Shown: positions 1-5,840 of the stretch, piece by piece | Numbering within the stretch: position 1 is the first letter of the stretch | Layout of the letters: the number at the start of each line of letters is the position of its first letter | Assembly: GCA_027022125.1 (NCBI GenBank) | Contig: JALVZI010000258.1 | Span: 1-9,273, forward strand | Source of the DNA: Anaerolineae bacterium | GTDB taxonomy: Bacteria > Chloroflexota > Anaerolineae > 4572-78 | Length of the DNA stretch: 9,273 nucleotides | Reading direction: 5' to 3' | Made by a program: the position numbers and the translations under genes | The notes under the pieces: model-generated | Databases searched by the model: none | What the model was told of the DNA's origin: nothing | The model's input: only the letters and a program-made list of their open reading frames with translations

Positions 1-843
1 ATTTTGCGGCGAAACGTGAAAAACAACCCGCTGATACTGACGGACACCACCCATCTGGCGCGGCAGTTGGTCTATCATCTGGCATGGCATTTTGTCCATA
101 ATCCCGAATATGCCGAATGGAAATCACACAAAATCATTCAGGCAGATTTGATTGCCCTTTCAGATAAGATTACATATCAGGGTGAATTTGCCGACCGTTT
201 TCAAAAATTACTGAAAGACGCCGCCGGAGAATTGAACACCATTTTGTTTATTGACAATATCGAAACCATTATCGGGTCGGGAACGATTCACGTGGATATG
301 GATGAAGCCATCGAAACACTGGTAAATGTGCTGGCGACCGGTTCGGTGCAGTGCATCGGCGCAACCGCCCCCGAAGAATACCGCCGGTACATCCGCCACA
401 GCGATACACTGGCGCGGTTGTTTACCCCGCATGTCATCAAATCGAACATTCCCGTTGCCAACATACCCGAACCGACCGCGTTCAACCGGTCAATTTCCAC
501 CCCGCAGAAACCGGCTGCGCCACCGCGAAAAACCACGCAATCGGCGGTGGTTTTCGATAAAAAACCGGCGGCACGCGGCACACCGCTGATTGACCATTTG
601 ATGCAGGGATTGCAGGCGCACGCCAAACGGTTTGGGGTGACGGTGAAACTGTCGGATGGGGCGCGCGCCGCGCTGGCGCAACTGGCAGCGCAGGGTGATG
701 CCAGCAGCACATTGCGCAAAACGTTTGAATCGCAGATTGAAAATGCGCTGGGGGGAATGCTTTTGCGCGGAGAAGTGGATTTCGGGCAAACGGTGCGTGT
801 GGAAACAAGCCGCGATGGGTTTATTGTGCGGCGGGGCGGGTAG
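1..843 (+). CDS. Clp/Hsp100-like AAA+ protein, degenerate, 5' end outside window
   Basis: The frame is open from base 1, so the N-terminus is missing; residues are numbered from the TTG codon at 4. Residues 1-145 follow the first nucleotide-binding domain of ClpB/ClpA. The start RRNVKNNPLI matches the KNNPVL segment before Walker A. A pore-loop-like TYQGEFADRF lies at 57-66, ILFIDNI at 80-86 stands for Walker B, and IGATAPEEYRRYI at 118-130 matches the sensor-1 region. Key residues are lost: the Walker A position reads LTDTTHLARQ (12-21) with no GxxxxGK[T/S], and the Walker B glutamate is N85. The small D1 domain and the D2 large domain are absent. A Pro/Thr-rich linker (about 150-195) leads to residues 210-275, which resemble the ClpB C-terminal small domain (LSDGARAAL, then IENALGGMLLRGE) without the sensor-2 GAR arginine. 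Hydrolysis is therefore unlikely; a scaffold or adaptor role is possible. Family assignment is fairly sure, function unknown. The gene is convergent with the tRNA enzyme gene. Confidence 0.75.
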   Translation: MLRRNVKNNPLILTDTTHLARQLVYHLAWHFVHNPEYAEWKSHKIIQADLIALSDKITYQGEFADRFQKLLKDAAGELNTILFIDNIETIIGSGTIHVDMDEAIETLVNVLATGSVQCIGATAPEEYRRYIRHSDTLARLFTPHVIKSNIPVANIPEPTAFNRSISTPQKPAAPPRKTTQSAVVFDKKPAARGTPLIDHLMQGLQAHAKRFGVTVKLSDGARAALAQLAAQGDASSTLRKTFESQIENALGGMLLRGEVDFGQTVRVETSRDGFIVRRGG

Positions 844-1058
844 TTCAAAATTCAAAGTTCAAAATTCAAAGTTTGGAGTTTAAGGTTGCAGGGTTGCAAG
901 TTGGTCTCAGGTCTCACGTCCAAAGTCACGTTTCACGCATCACACATCACGTTTCACGCATCACTCATCACGCAATACGCAATACGAAATACGAAATACG
1001 AAATACGCAGTGCGATCCAACGATTCAGCGAATCCCCAGTCACCAATCTCCAATCAAC
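842..1058. repeat. Degenerate 7-bp tandem repeat block A, between convergent genes
   Basis: From the stop of the Clp-like gene onward the sequence splits cleanly into heptamers: AGTTCAA, AATTCAA, AGTTCAA, AATTCAA, AGTTTGG, AGTTTAA (842-883). After 884-925 come TCACGTT, TCACGCA, TCACACA, TCACGTT, TCACGCA, TCACTCA, TCACGCA (926-974). ATACGCA and then three ATACGAA units follow (975-1002), and CCAATC-type units end the block near 1058. Units drift gradually into one another, as expected from slippage and duplication. There are no unique spacers, so it is not CRISPR. No strong stem with a T-run was seen, so I call no terminator. Short ORFs here only translate the repeat. Confidence 0.9.
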
Positions 1059-3634
1059 TAACCTCCAATCACCAACCGTGCAGCGAGCGCGCGTTCTTCC
1101 GCCGCCGATGAAATTTCGCCGTCCAGCCGGGCGTCGCGCAGGGCGCGCAGAATTTCACCCAGCCGCGGCGACGGTTTCAACCCGAATTCGCGCATCAAAT
1201 CTTCGCCGTTGAGCGCGGTTTGCACGTGTCGCAGCCGCGCGGCAAATTCCGCCAGCCACTGTTTCCCCTGCGGACTGTCTTCCGCCACCCAGCACACCAG
1301 CAGCGCATCATCGCCATATTGATTCAGCAACCGGTAAACCTCGCTCGGTTTTTGGGCTTTTTCCACCTGCGGCAGTATCGCTTTCAGTGCCTGAATTTGG
1401 CGCAGCGGCTTTTGCAAACTGCTCCGAATGCGCAGCCGGTCAATCAACCCTTCAACCATATCGGCGGGGTGGGGGAAAGTGAGCAGCCCCAGATAGTGTG
1501 CTGTGCCGGGCGAAACCGCCGCCCACGGCGAATCGGCGCGCGCGGTGCGCAACCGGCGGCACAGCGCGGGATACAGTGTTTCCGGTTTCAGCGCGGGATG
1601 GATGGCATCCAGCACGCCGAGTTCGTTCAGCCGCATCACCGCTTTTTCCGGTTCGGCTTCCGCGAAAATATATTCCAACTCGGTGAAAATGCGGTCGGCG
1701 CTGACGCGGCGCAGCAGGTCGCGGGCGTTCAGCAGGTGTTCCAGCGTGCGTTTGCCCAAATGGAAATTGAGTCGCTGTTCCAGCCGGATGGCGCGCAAAA
1801 TGCGGGTGGGGTCTTCCACAAAACTGAGACTGTGCAGCACGCGGATATGTTCGCGCTGCAAATCGCGGTAGCCGCCGAAAAAGTCGAGCAGGTCGCCGAA
1901 ACCATCGGGGTCGAGCCGGATTGCCAGCGTGTTGATGGTGAAATCGCGGCGGTGCAAATCTTGTTTGATGGATGATTGCTCCACTTCCGGCAGGGCGGTG
2001 GGATGGCGATAAAATTCAGTGCGGGCGGTGACAAAATCGAGCCGCTCGATACCCGGCACGCATCCTTCCGTTATCCAATTTGCCGTGCCGAATCGCTTGT
2101 GGCTGCGCACCCGCCCGCCGAAACGGTCGCGCATGGCGTGCGCCAGCGCGATGGCATCCCCTTCCACCACCAAATCAATATCGCCGCGCGGACGGTTCAG
2201 CAGCAGGTCGCGCACAAACCCACCCACCACATACAGCGACGCATCGAGTTTTGCCGCTTCTGCCCCCGCGTCTTTCAGCAGCGCCAGCAGTTCCGGCGAT
2301 AGCACCTGCGCCAGCCGATTCGCCAGATTCAGGCGGGCGGGGGCTTCGGTGGTGTCTTTGCTGAACAGGTTGATGAGGTCGGTGCGGGTAACCACGCCGA
2401 TGAGTTTTCCGTTTTCCACCACCGGAACCTGCCCGATTTGCTCGCGGAGCATCAAATTTTGCAGATGTTCCACCGTGTCATCGGGCGAAACGCAAATTTC
2501 GCCGGCGTGCATATATTGGCTCACCGGCGCGCCGCCCAGCCGATGGTGCATGGCGCGGTCAACATCGCGGCGGGTCAGCACGCCGACAATTTTATCGCCA
2601 TCCGCCACCGGATAACCTTCGTGCCCGTAACGGCTCATCATCTCGGCGGCGTGGGCGATGGTATCGGTGGGGGACAGGGTTCGCACGCGGAAAGACATAA
2701 TTTGGCGCACGGTGGCGGCGGGCTGCACGTGTTTTTCCAGCCGTTGCAGCAGTTGACGGCGGATGACGCTCAAATCTGCCCCGCTGATGTGCGCCGCCGC
2801 TGCGCGGGGATGTCCGCCGCCGCCAAATGTTTCGGCGATTGCGCCCACGTTGATGGCGTCGCTGGTGGAACGGGCGATGAGTTGCACATATTTGTTCTGC
2901 CCGTCATCGAATCCCACCAGCAGAAAAAGGCATTCCGGGTTGTACAAATCGCGCAGTTGGTGCGCCAAACTGCTGATTTCGGTGACATGCTCATCCGACT
3001 GCACCGCGCTGAGCATAACCTGCCGCCCGTGGATGGTGTGGGTTTCCATTTTGCCGATGATGGCATTGTACAGCCGGGTTTGGGCGGGGGTCAGTGGGTG
3101 GTGCAGAAAATCGCGCAGCACATCGAGTTGCGCGCCCTGCTCCAGCAGCCACGCGGCGGCGCGGGCATCGGTGGGGGTGGTGTTGTGGTATGTCAGCGAG
3201 CCGGTATCTTCATAGATGCCCAGCAGCAGCAGTGTGGCTTCAATCGGGGTGATTTTCAAATTGGCGCGGGCAATTTCGCCGACCAGAAAAGTGGCGGTGG
3301 CGCCGGTGTTCACCAGTGTTGCCTCCGCATCGGGGGGCAAATTGTCGCCGGGGGCGTGATGGTCAATCACACGCAGACGGGTGGCAGCGTTTCGCCCGCG
3401 AATCTGCGGGATGTACTGCGAATCCACCACCGTAATTTGCGAAACTCGCCCCGGTGGTTTGTGCCGGAATTCCACAAAATTGAATTCATCCCAATAGAGC
3501 GTCAGAAAATCGCGCACGTTTTGATTCACGTCGCGCGGCACAAGCGGAATCGCGTCGGGGTACAATTTCGCTGCCCCCAACAGTGATGCCACTGCGTCAA
3601 AATCGGCGCGTTCATGGGTGATGATTAGGTGCAT
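1058..3634 (-). CDS. DHH-CBS-tRNA nucleotidyltransferase (CCA-adding type) fusion protein
   Basis: A protein of 858 aa that combines a DHH/DHHA1 phosphoesterase, a CBS pair and a class II tRNA nucleotidyltransferase. DHH motifs: DFD at 11-13, VDSQ at 70-73, DHH at 91-93 and YEDTGSLTYH at 141-150; DHHA1 ends with GGGGHPRAAA (271-280). Two CBS domains cover about 308-424, typical of adenine-nucleotide binding. The transferase has GGFVRD (471-476), GDIDLV with metal aspartates D485/D487, RRD (562-564) and EDPTR (607-611); helical RNA-binding regions follow to the end. This architecture is known in several bacterial phyla, where such proteins add all or part of the tRNA 3' CCA. Which nucleotides this one adds cannot be read here. 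The DHH part suggests nuclease or cyclic-nucleotide phosphodiesterase activity. I chose ATG at 3634 because MHLIITHERADFD is the usual family start and AAAGG lies 6 bases upstream; a longer frame to 3700 only translates repeat. The last residues (VIGG) are encoded by repeat. Confidence 0.9.
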   Translation of the reverse strand: MHLIITHERADFDAVASLLGAAKLYPDAIPLVPRDVNQNVRDFLTLYWDEFNFVEFRHKPPGRVSQITVVDSQYIPQIRGRNAATRLRVIDHHAPGDNLPPDAEATLVNTGATATFLVGEIARANLKITPIEATLLLLGIYEDTGSLTYHNTTPTDARAAAWLLEQGAQLDVLRDFLHHPLTPAQTRLYNAIIGKMETHTIHGRQVMLSAVQSDEHVTEISSLAHQLRDLYNPECLFLLVGFDDGQNKYVQLIARSTSDAINVGAIAETFGGGGHPRAAAAHISGADLSVIRRQLLQRLEKHVQPAATVRQIMSFRVRTLSPTDTIAHAAEMMSRYGHEGYPVADGDKIVGVLTRRDVDRAMHHRLGGAPVSQYMHAGEICVSPDDTVEHLQNLMLREQIGQVPVVENGKLIGVVTRTDLINLFSKDTTEAPARLNLANRLAQVLSPELLALLKDAGAEAAKLDASLYVVGGFVRDLLLNRPRGDIDLVVEGDAIALAHAMRDRFGGRVRSHKRFGTANWITEGCVPGIERLDFVTARTEFYRHPTALPEVEQSSIKQDLHRRDFTINTLAIRLDPDGFGDLLDFFGGYRDLQREHIRVLHSLSFVEDPTRILRAIRLEQRLNFHLGKRTLEHLLNARDLLRRVSADRIFTELEYIFAEAEPEKAVMRLNELGVLDAIHPALKPETLYPALCRRLRTARADSPWAAVSPGTAHYLGLLTFPHPADMVEGLIDRLRIRSSLQKPLRQIQALKAILPQVEKAQKPSEVYRLLNQYGDDALLVCWVAEDSPQGKQWLAEFAARLRHVQTALNGEDLMREFGLKPSPRLGEILRALRDARLDGEISSAAEERALAARLVIGG

Positions 3635-3649
3635 AAACAGCCTTTCGCT

Positions 3650-3728
3650 TTCAGTAATCAGCCGGTGCGTGAAGCGTGATGAGTGATGAGTGAAAATCAC
3701 GCATCACGTTTTCACGCATCACTAATTT
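3650..3728. repeat. 7-bp repeat block C with imperfect dyad
   Basis: The gap between the FAH gene and the tRNA enzyme gene consists of units such as GCGTGAA, GCGTGAT, GAGTGAT, GAGTGAA followed by the complementary type (ATCACGC, ATCACGT). The two halves form an imperfect inverted repeat (left arm about 3664-3687, right arm about 3695-3719, short A-rich loop). It could fold in RNA between two co-directional genes. There is no clear T-run after the stem, so terminator function is doubtful. Confidence 0.75.
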
Positions 3729-4598
3729 CTAATATACGCGGCAGCGATTCACCAGCCTGCCGACGCCTTCCACTTCGATGGTCACCGTGTCGCCGTTTTT
3801 CAGGAAAACGGGCGGGTCGCGGAAAACGCCGACGCCGTGCGGTGTGCCGGTGCTGATGATGTCGCCGGGCAGCAGGGTGAACGCACGGCTGATAAATTCG
3901 ATGAGAAATGCCACACCGAAACTCATTTCGCCGGTGTTGGCTTCTTGCATCAGCGAGTCGTTCCACCAGCCGCGCACCATCAAGTTTTGCGGGTCGGTAA
4001 TTTCATCGCGGGAGACAATCCACGGACCGAGCGGGCAGAACGTGTCCAGCGATTTTGCGCGGGTATATTGTTTGTCGGAAAATTGCAGGTCGCGCGCGCT
4101 GACATCGTTGCAGACGGTATAGCCCGCCACATATTCCAGCGCGTCCGCCTGCGACACGTTTCGCGCCCGTTTGCCGATGACCACCGCCAGTTCCGCTTCG
4201 GCATCCACCTGTTGGGTCAGCGCGGCAGACCATTCGATGGTGTCATTCGGTCCGATGATGGCGCTGGGATATTTGGCGAACATCACCGGATGGTCGGGCG
4301 GTTTGATGCCCTGTTCCAGCGCGTGGGCGGCATAATTGCGCCCGATGGCGATAATTTTCTGCGGATTGTCAATCGGCGCGCGGAGCAGGCTTTCATCAAA
4401 GGGGATGGTCGTCCCGGCGGGCGGATGTTCCGCCAATTTCCGCGCGGCGTCCATTGCCGAGTCGCCCATCTGCAAAAATGACAGCATATCAGCGGGCAGG
4501 GTCGGGTCGGCGGCGTGCAGGTCAACAATCTGCGTGCCGTCGGCAGTCAGCACGCCCGTGCGGGGGGTGTTTTCGGTGGAAAAGGTGATGAGTTTCAT
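3729..4598 (-). CDS. Fumarylacetoacetate hydrolase (FAH) family protein
   Basis: A 289-aa protein with the full FAH-family C-terminal fold. Family members cleave C-C bonds or isomerise/decarboxylate 2-oxo/2-hydroxy-dioic acids with Mg2+ or Mn2+ in the cytoplasm. Seen: KIIAIGRNYAAHA (81-93), a typical motif opening the catalytic domain; VDAEAELAVVIGK (131-143), containing the metal ligands E134 and E136; NDVSARDLQ (164-172) with the third ligand D165; SLDTFCPLGPW (183-193); and GDIISTGTPHGVG (245-257). Length and motif order are normal for the 2-hydroxyhepta-2,4-diene-1,7-dioate isomerase/FAHD1-like branch, but the substrate cannot be decided: acylpyruvate, oxaloacetate and aromatic-degradation intermediates are all possible. 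The start is well supported by GGAGGA six bases before ATG at 4598. The gene lies downstream of menA and upstream of the tRNA enzyme gene on the same strand, with repeat-filled gaps of about 140 and 94 bases, so co-transcription is possible but not shown. Confidence 0.9.
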   Translation of the reverse strand: MKLITFSTENTPRTGVLTADGTQIVDLHAADPTLPADMLSFLQMGDSAMDAARKLAEHPPAGTTIPFDESLLRAPIDNPQKIIAIGRNYAAHALEQGIKPPDHPVMFAKYPSAIIGPNDTIEWSAALTQQVDAEAELAVVIGKRARNVSQADALEYVAGYTVCNDVSARDLQFSDKQYTRAKSLDTFCPLGPWIVSRDEITDPQNLMVRGWWNDSLMQEANTGEMSFGVAFLIEFISRAFTLLPGDIISTGTPHGVGVFRDPPVFLKNGDTVTIEVEGVGRLVNRCRVY

Positions 4599-4612
4599 AA
4601 AAATTCCTCCGG
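4593..4612 (-). promoter_or_regulatory. Strong ribosome binding site of the FAH-family gene
   Basis: Read on the minus strand, GGAGGAATTTTT precedes ATG at 4598. It is a near-perfect Shine-Dalgarno sequence with a short AT spacer and fixes the start codon. It lies just beyond repeat block B. Confidence 0.85.
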
Positions 4613-4744
4613 TGGATTCGTGAAACGTGATGTGTGATTCGTGAAACGTGATGCGTGAGGCGTGACTTTGGACTTGAAACTTGAGACCAACTGCAACCCT
4701 GCTACCTTGCTACCCTGTAACCCTGCAACCTTGAACTCCAAACT
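4613..4744. repeat. 7-bp repeat block B, inverted relative of block A
   Basis: The gap between menA and the FAH gene is built of GATTCGT, GAAACGT, GATGTGT, GATTCGT, GAAACGT, GATGCGT, GAGGCGT units and then C-rich units of the CTACCTTG/CAACCCTG type. The reverse complement of 4614-4743 aligns along its length with 871-966. Shared strings include GTTTGGAGTT, AAGGTTGCAGGGTT, GTTGGTCTCA, GTCCAAAGTCACG and CACACATCACGTTTCACG. One gap in the alignment is exactly 14 bases, two heptamers. The menA stop codon lies at the edge of this block. Confidence 0.85.
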
Positions 4745-5645
4745 ACCCCAGCACCATTCCCAGCGCGAACAGCAGGGCGTAAACCAGTTCCAGTTGGGCG
4801 GTGGCGGCGAGGGTGGCGTTCAGCGCGCGCCCTTCGGCGTGGAAAATGTCGCGCCACAGATTTTTGATGAGCGGCAGCGATAGCCACGTCAGCATCACGG
4901 TGGACGGCGCCAGCCCCAGCGGAATCATCAGGGTGGGAATGCTGTATGATACCACCAGCAGAATCACATATTGCAGCCGCGCGCCGTCTTTGCCCAGCCG
5001 AACCGCCAGTGTGCGTTTGCCCGCCGCGCGGTCAGATTCGATGTCGCGCAGGTTGTTGACCACCAGAATGTTGGTTGCCAGCAGACCCATCGGCACGGCA
5101 GCCCACCATACCGTCGTGCTGGCAGTGTGTGCCTGCACATAATATGTGCCGACCACCGCCGCCAGTCCGAAAAAAATGAAAACGAAAATATCGCCCAGCC
5201 CGTTGTATCCCAGCGGATATGGTCCGCCGGTGTAAGCGATGGCGGCGATGATGGACGCCAGTCCGATGGCGGCAACCACCCACCCGCCGACGATGAGCAA
5301 ATACACGCCGACCAGCGTCGCCAGCGCAAAAGTGAGCCACATCCCCGTTTCGACTTCTTTCGGCGAGAGCAGCCCCGATTGTGTCACGCGCACGGGTCCC
5401 AGCCGTTCGCCGGCATCCGCCCCTTTTTTGAAATCGTACACATCGTTGGCAAAATTCGCGCCGATTTGCAGCAGCAGCGCACCGAGCAGCGCCGCCAGCG
5501 CCGGCAGCAGGCTGAACACGCCATCGTGCCACGCCACTGCCGCCCCGACAATCACCGGCGCGGCGGCGGCGGGCAGCGTTTTCGGGCGCGCGGCAAGCAT
5601 CCAAACGGCGAGTTTTGAAGTTGGGGGTTGGGTTTTTGGGTTCAT
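4743..5645 (-). CDS. menA: 1,4-dihydroxy-2-naphthoate polyprenyltransferase
   Basis: A UbiA-superfamily integral membrane prenyltransferase of 300 aa. MenA attaches a polyprenyl chain to 1,4-dihydroxy-2-naphthoate in the membrane, giving demethylmenaquinone. The first Asp-rich motif is NFANDVYDFKKGAD (64-77), followed by RLGPVRVTQSGLLSP (81-95), a run characteristic of MenA rather than UbiA. The second Asp-rich motif is NNLRDIESDRAAGKRTLAVR (197-216). ARPKTLPAAAAPVIVG (19-34) is the usual MenA opening. Many hydrophobic stretches alternate with these loops (for example 44-62, 104-119, 122-138, 151-169, 225-245), as expected for about eight or nine transmembrane helices. I chose ATG at 5645, which has a modest GGAA upstream. 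The frame stays open to 5930, but that extension runs through the promoter and into the divergent gene. The first dozen codons (MNPKTQPPTSKL) are made of the local 7-bp repeat, so M16 (5600) is an alternative start, though it lacks a ribosome site. Confidence 0.93.
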   Translation of the reverse strand: MNPKTQPPTSKLAVWMLAARPKTLPAAAAPVIVGAAVAWHDGVFSLLPALAALLGALLLQIGANFANDVYDFKKGADAGERLGPVRVTQSGLLSPKEVETGMWLTFALATLVGVYLLIVGGWVVAAIGLASIIAAIAYTGGPYPLGYNGLGDIFVFIFFGLAAVVGTYYVQAHTASTTVWWAAVPMGLLATNILVVNNLRDIESDRAAGKRTLAVRLGKDGARLQYVILLVVSYSIPTLMIPLGLAPSTVMLTWLSLPLIKNLWRDIFHAEGRALNATLAATAQLELVYALLFALGMVLG

Positions 5646-5685
5646 CGTTCCGTGTTCCGTGTTGCGTATTTCGTAATGTAGTGTG
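5615..5685. repeat. 7-bp repeat block D over the menA start
   Basis: Units AAGTTGG, GGGTTGG, GTTTTTG, GGTTCAT run through the first menA codons; CGTTCCG, TGTTCCG, TGTTGCG, TATTTCG continue through its ribosome-site region. On the minus strand they read as ACGAAAT/ACGCAAC/ACGGAAC units, like 982-1009 of block A. The repeat therefore encodes the menA N-terminus and occupies its leader. Confidence 0.8.
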
Positions 5686-5694
5686 ATTATATCA
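5686..5694 (-). promoter_or_regulatory. Extended -10 element, probable menA promoter
   Basis: The minus strand reads TGATATAAT, a consensus TATAAT preceded by TGn, about 40 bases before the menA ATG. No good -35 is visible at 16-18 bases spacing, which extended -10 promoters can tolerate. The position and the AT-rich setting fit; this is a prediction from sequence alone. Confidence 0.5.
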
Positions 5695-5754
5695 AATTCT
5701 ACCATCGGAGCGAATTTTCGGAGTGGTATCGTTTCCCAAAAATGAAACGGTAAT

Positions 5755-5782
5755 TTGAAATATACGGTATATATGGTATAGT
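5755..5782 (+). promoter_or_regulatory. Promoter of the rloAB-like cassette
   Basis: TTGAAA (5755-5760) and TATAGT (5777-5782) are separated by 16 bases; the -10 also has an upstream TGG (extended -10). Transcription would start near 5789, about 50 bases before the ATG at 5841. GGTATA occurs twice, at 5766-5771 and 5775-5780, within the spacer and -10, and could be an operator. No regulator gene is visible in the window. Confidence 0.6.
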
Positions 5783-5796
5783 GTACCTGTAATCGT

Positions 5797-5814
5797 GAAA
5801 TTTGAGAAAATTTC
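5797..5814 (+). promoter_or_regulatory. GAGA-loop hairpin in the 5' leader of the AAA gene
   Basis: GAAATTT, GAGA, AAATTTC form a perfect 7-bp stem closed by a GNRA-type tetraloop, extendable by two G-U pairs. It lies between the predicted transcription start and the ribosome site at 5830-5835. With only A-U pairs after the first G-C it would be weak. It might influence translation or mRNA stability, or be an operator dyad in DNA. Confidence 0.4.
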
Positions 5815-5840
5815 GTAAATACAAAAATAAGGAGAAAGAA

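Noticed and set aside
926..1009. Possible CRISPR array or transposon terminal repeats
   Set aside because: There are no 25-40-base repeats with unique spacers and no transposase in the window; the pattern is contiguous degenerate heptamers.
873..1061. Small ORF encoding a repetitive peptide with KYEIRNT units
   Set aside because: It is a translation of the 7-bp repeats without a ribosome site; similar peptides arise wherever the units are ATACGAA.
2438..3586. Long open frame on the plus strand (382 codons) opposite the tRNA enzyme gene
   Set aside because: It is the antisense shadow of a GC-rich gene whose minus-strand product has clear DHH and CBS motifs; the plus-strand product shows no recognisable motif.
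3635..3700. N-terminal extension of the tRNA enzyme by 22 residues
   Set aside because: It translates heptamer repeats; the internal ATG has a ribosome site and begins at the usual DHH-family N-terminus.
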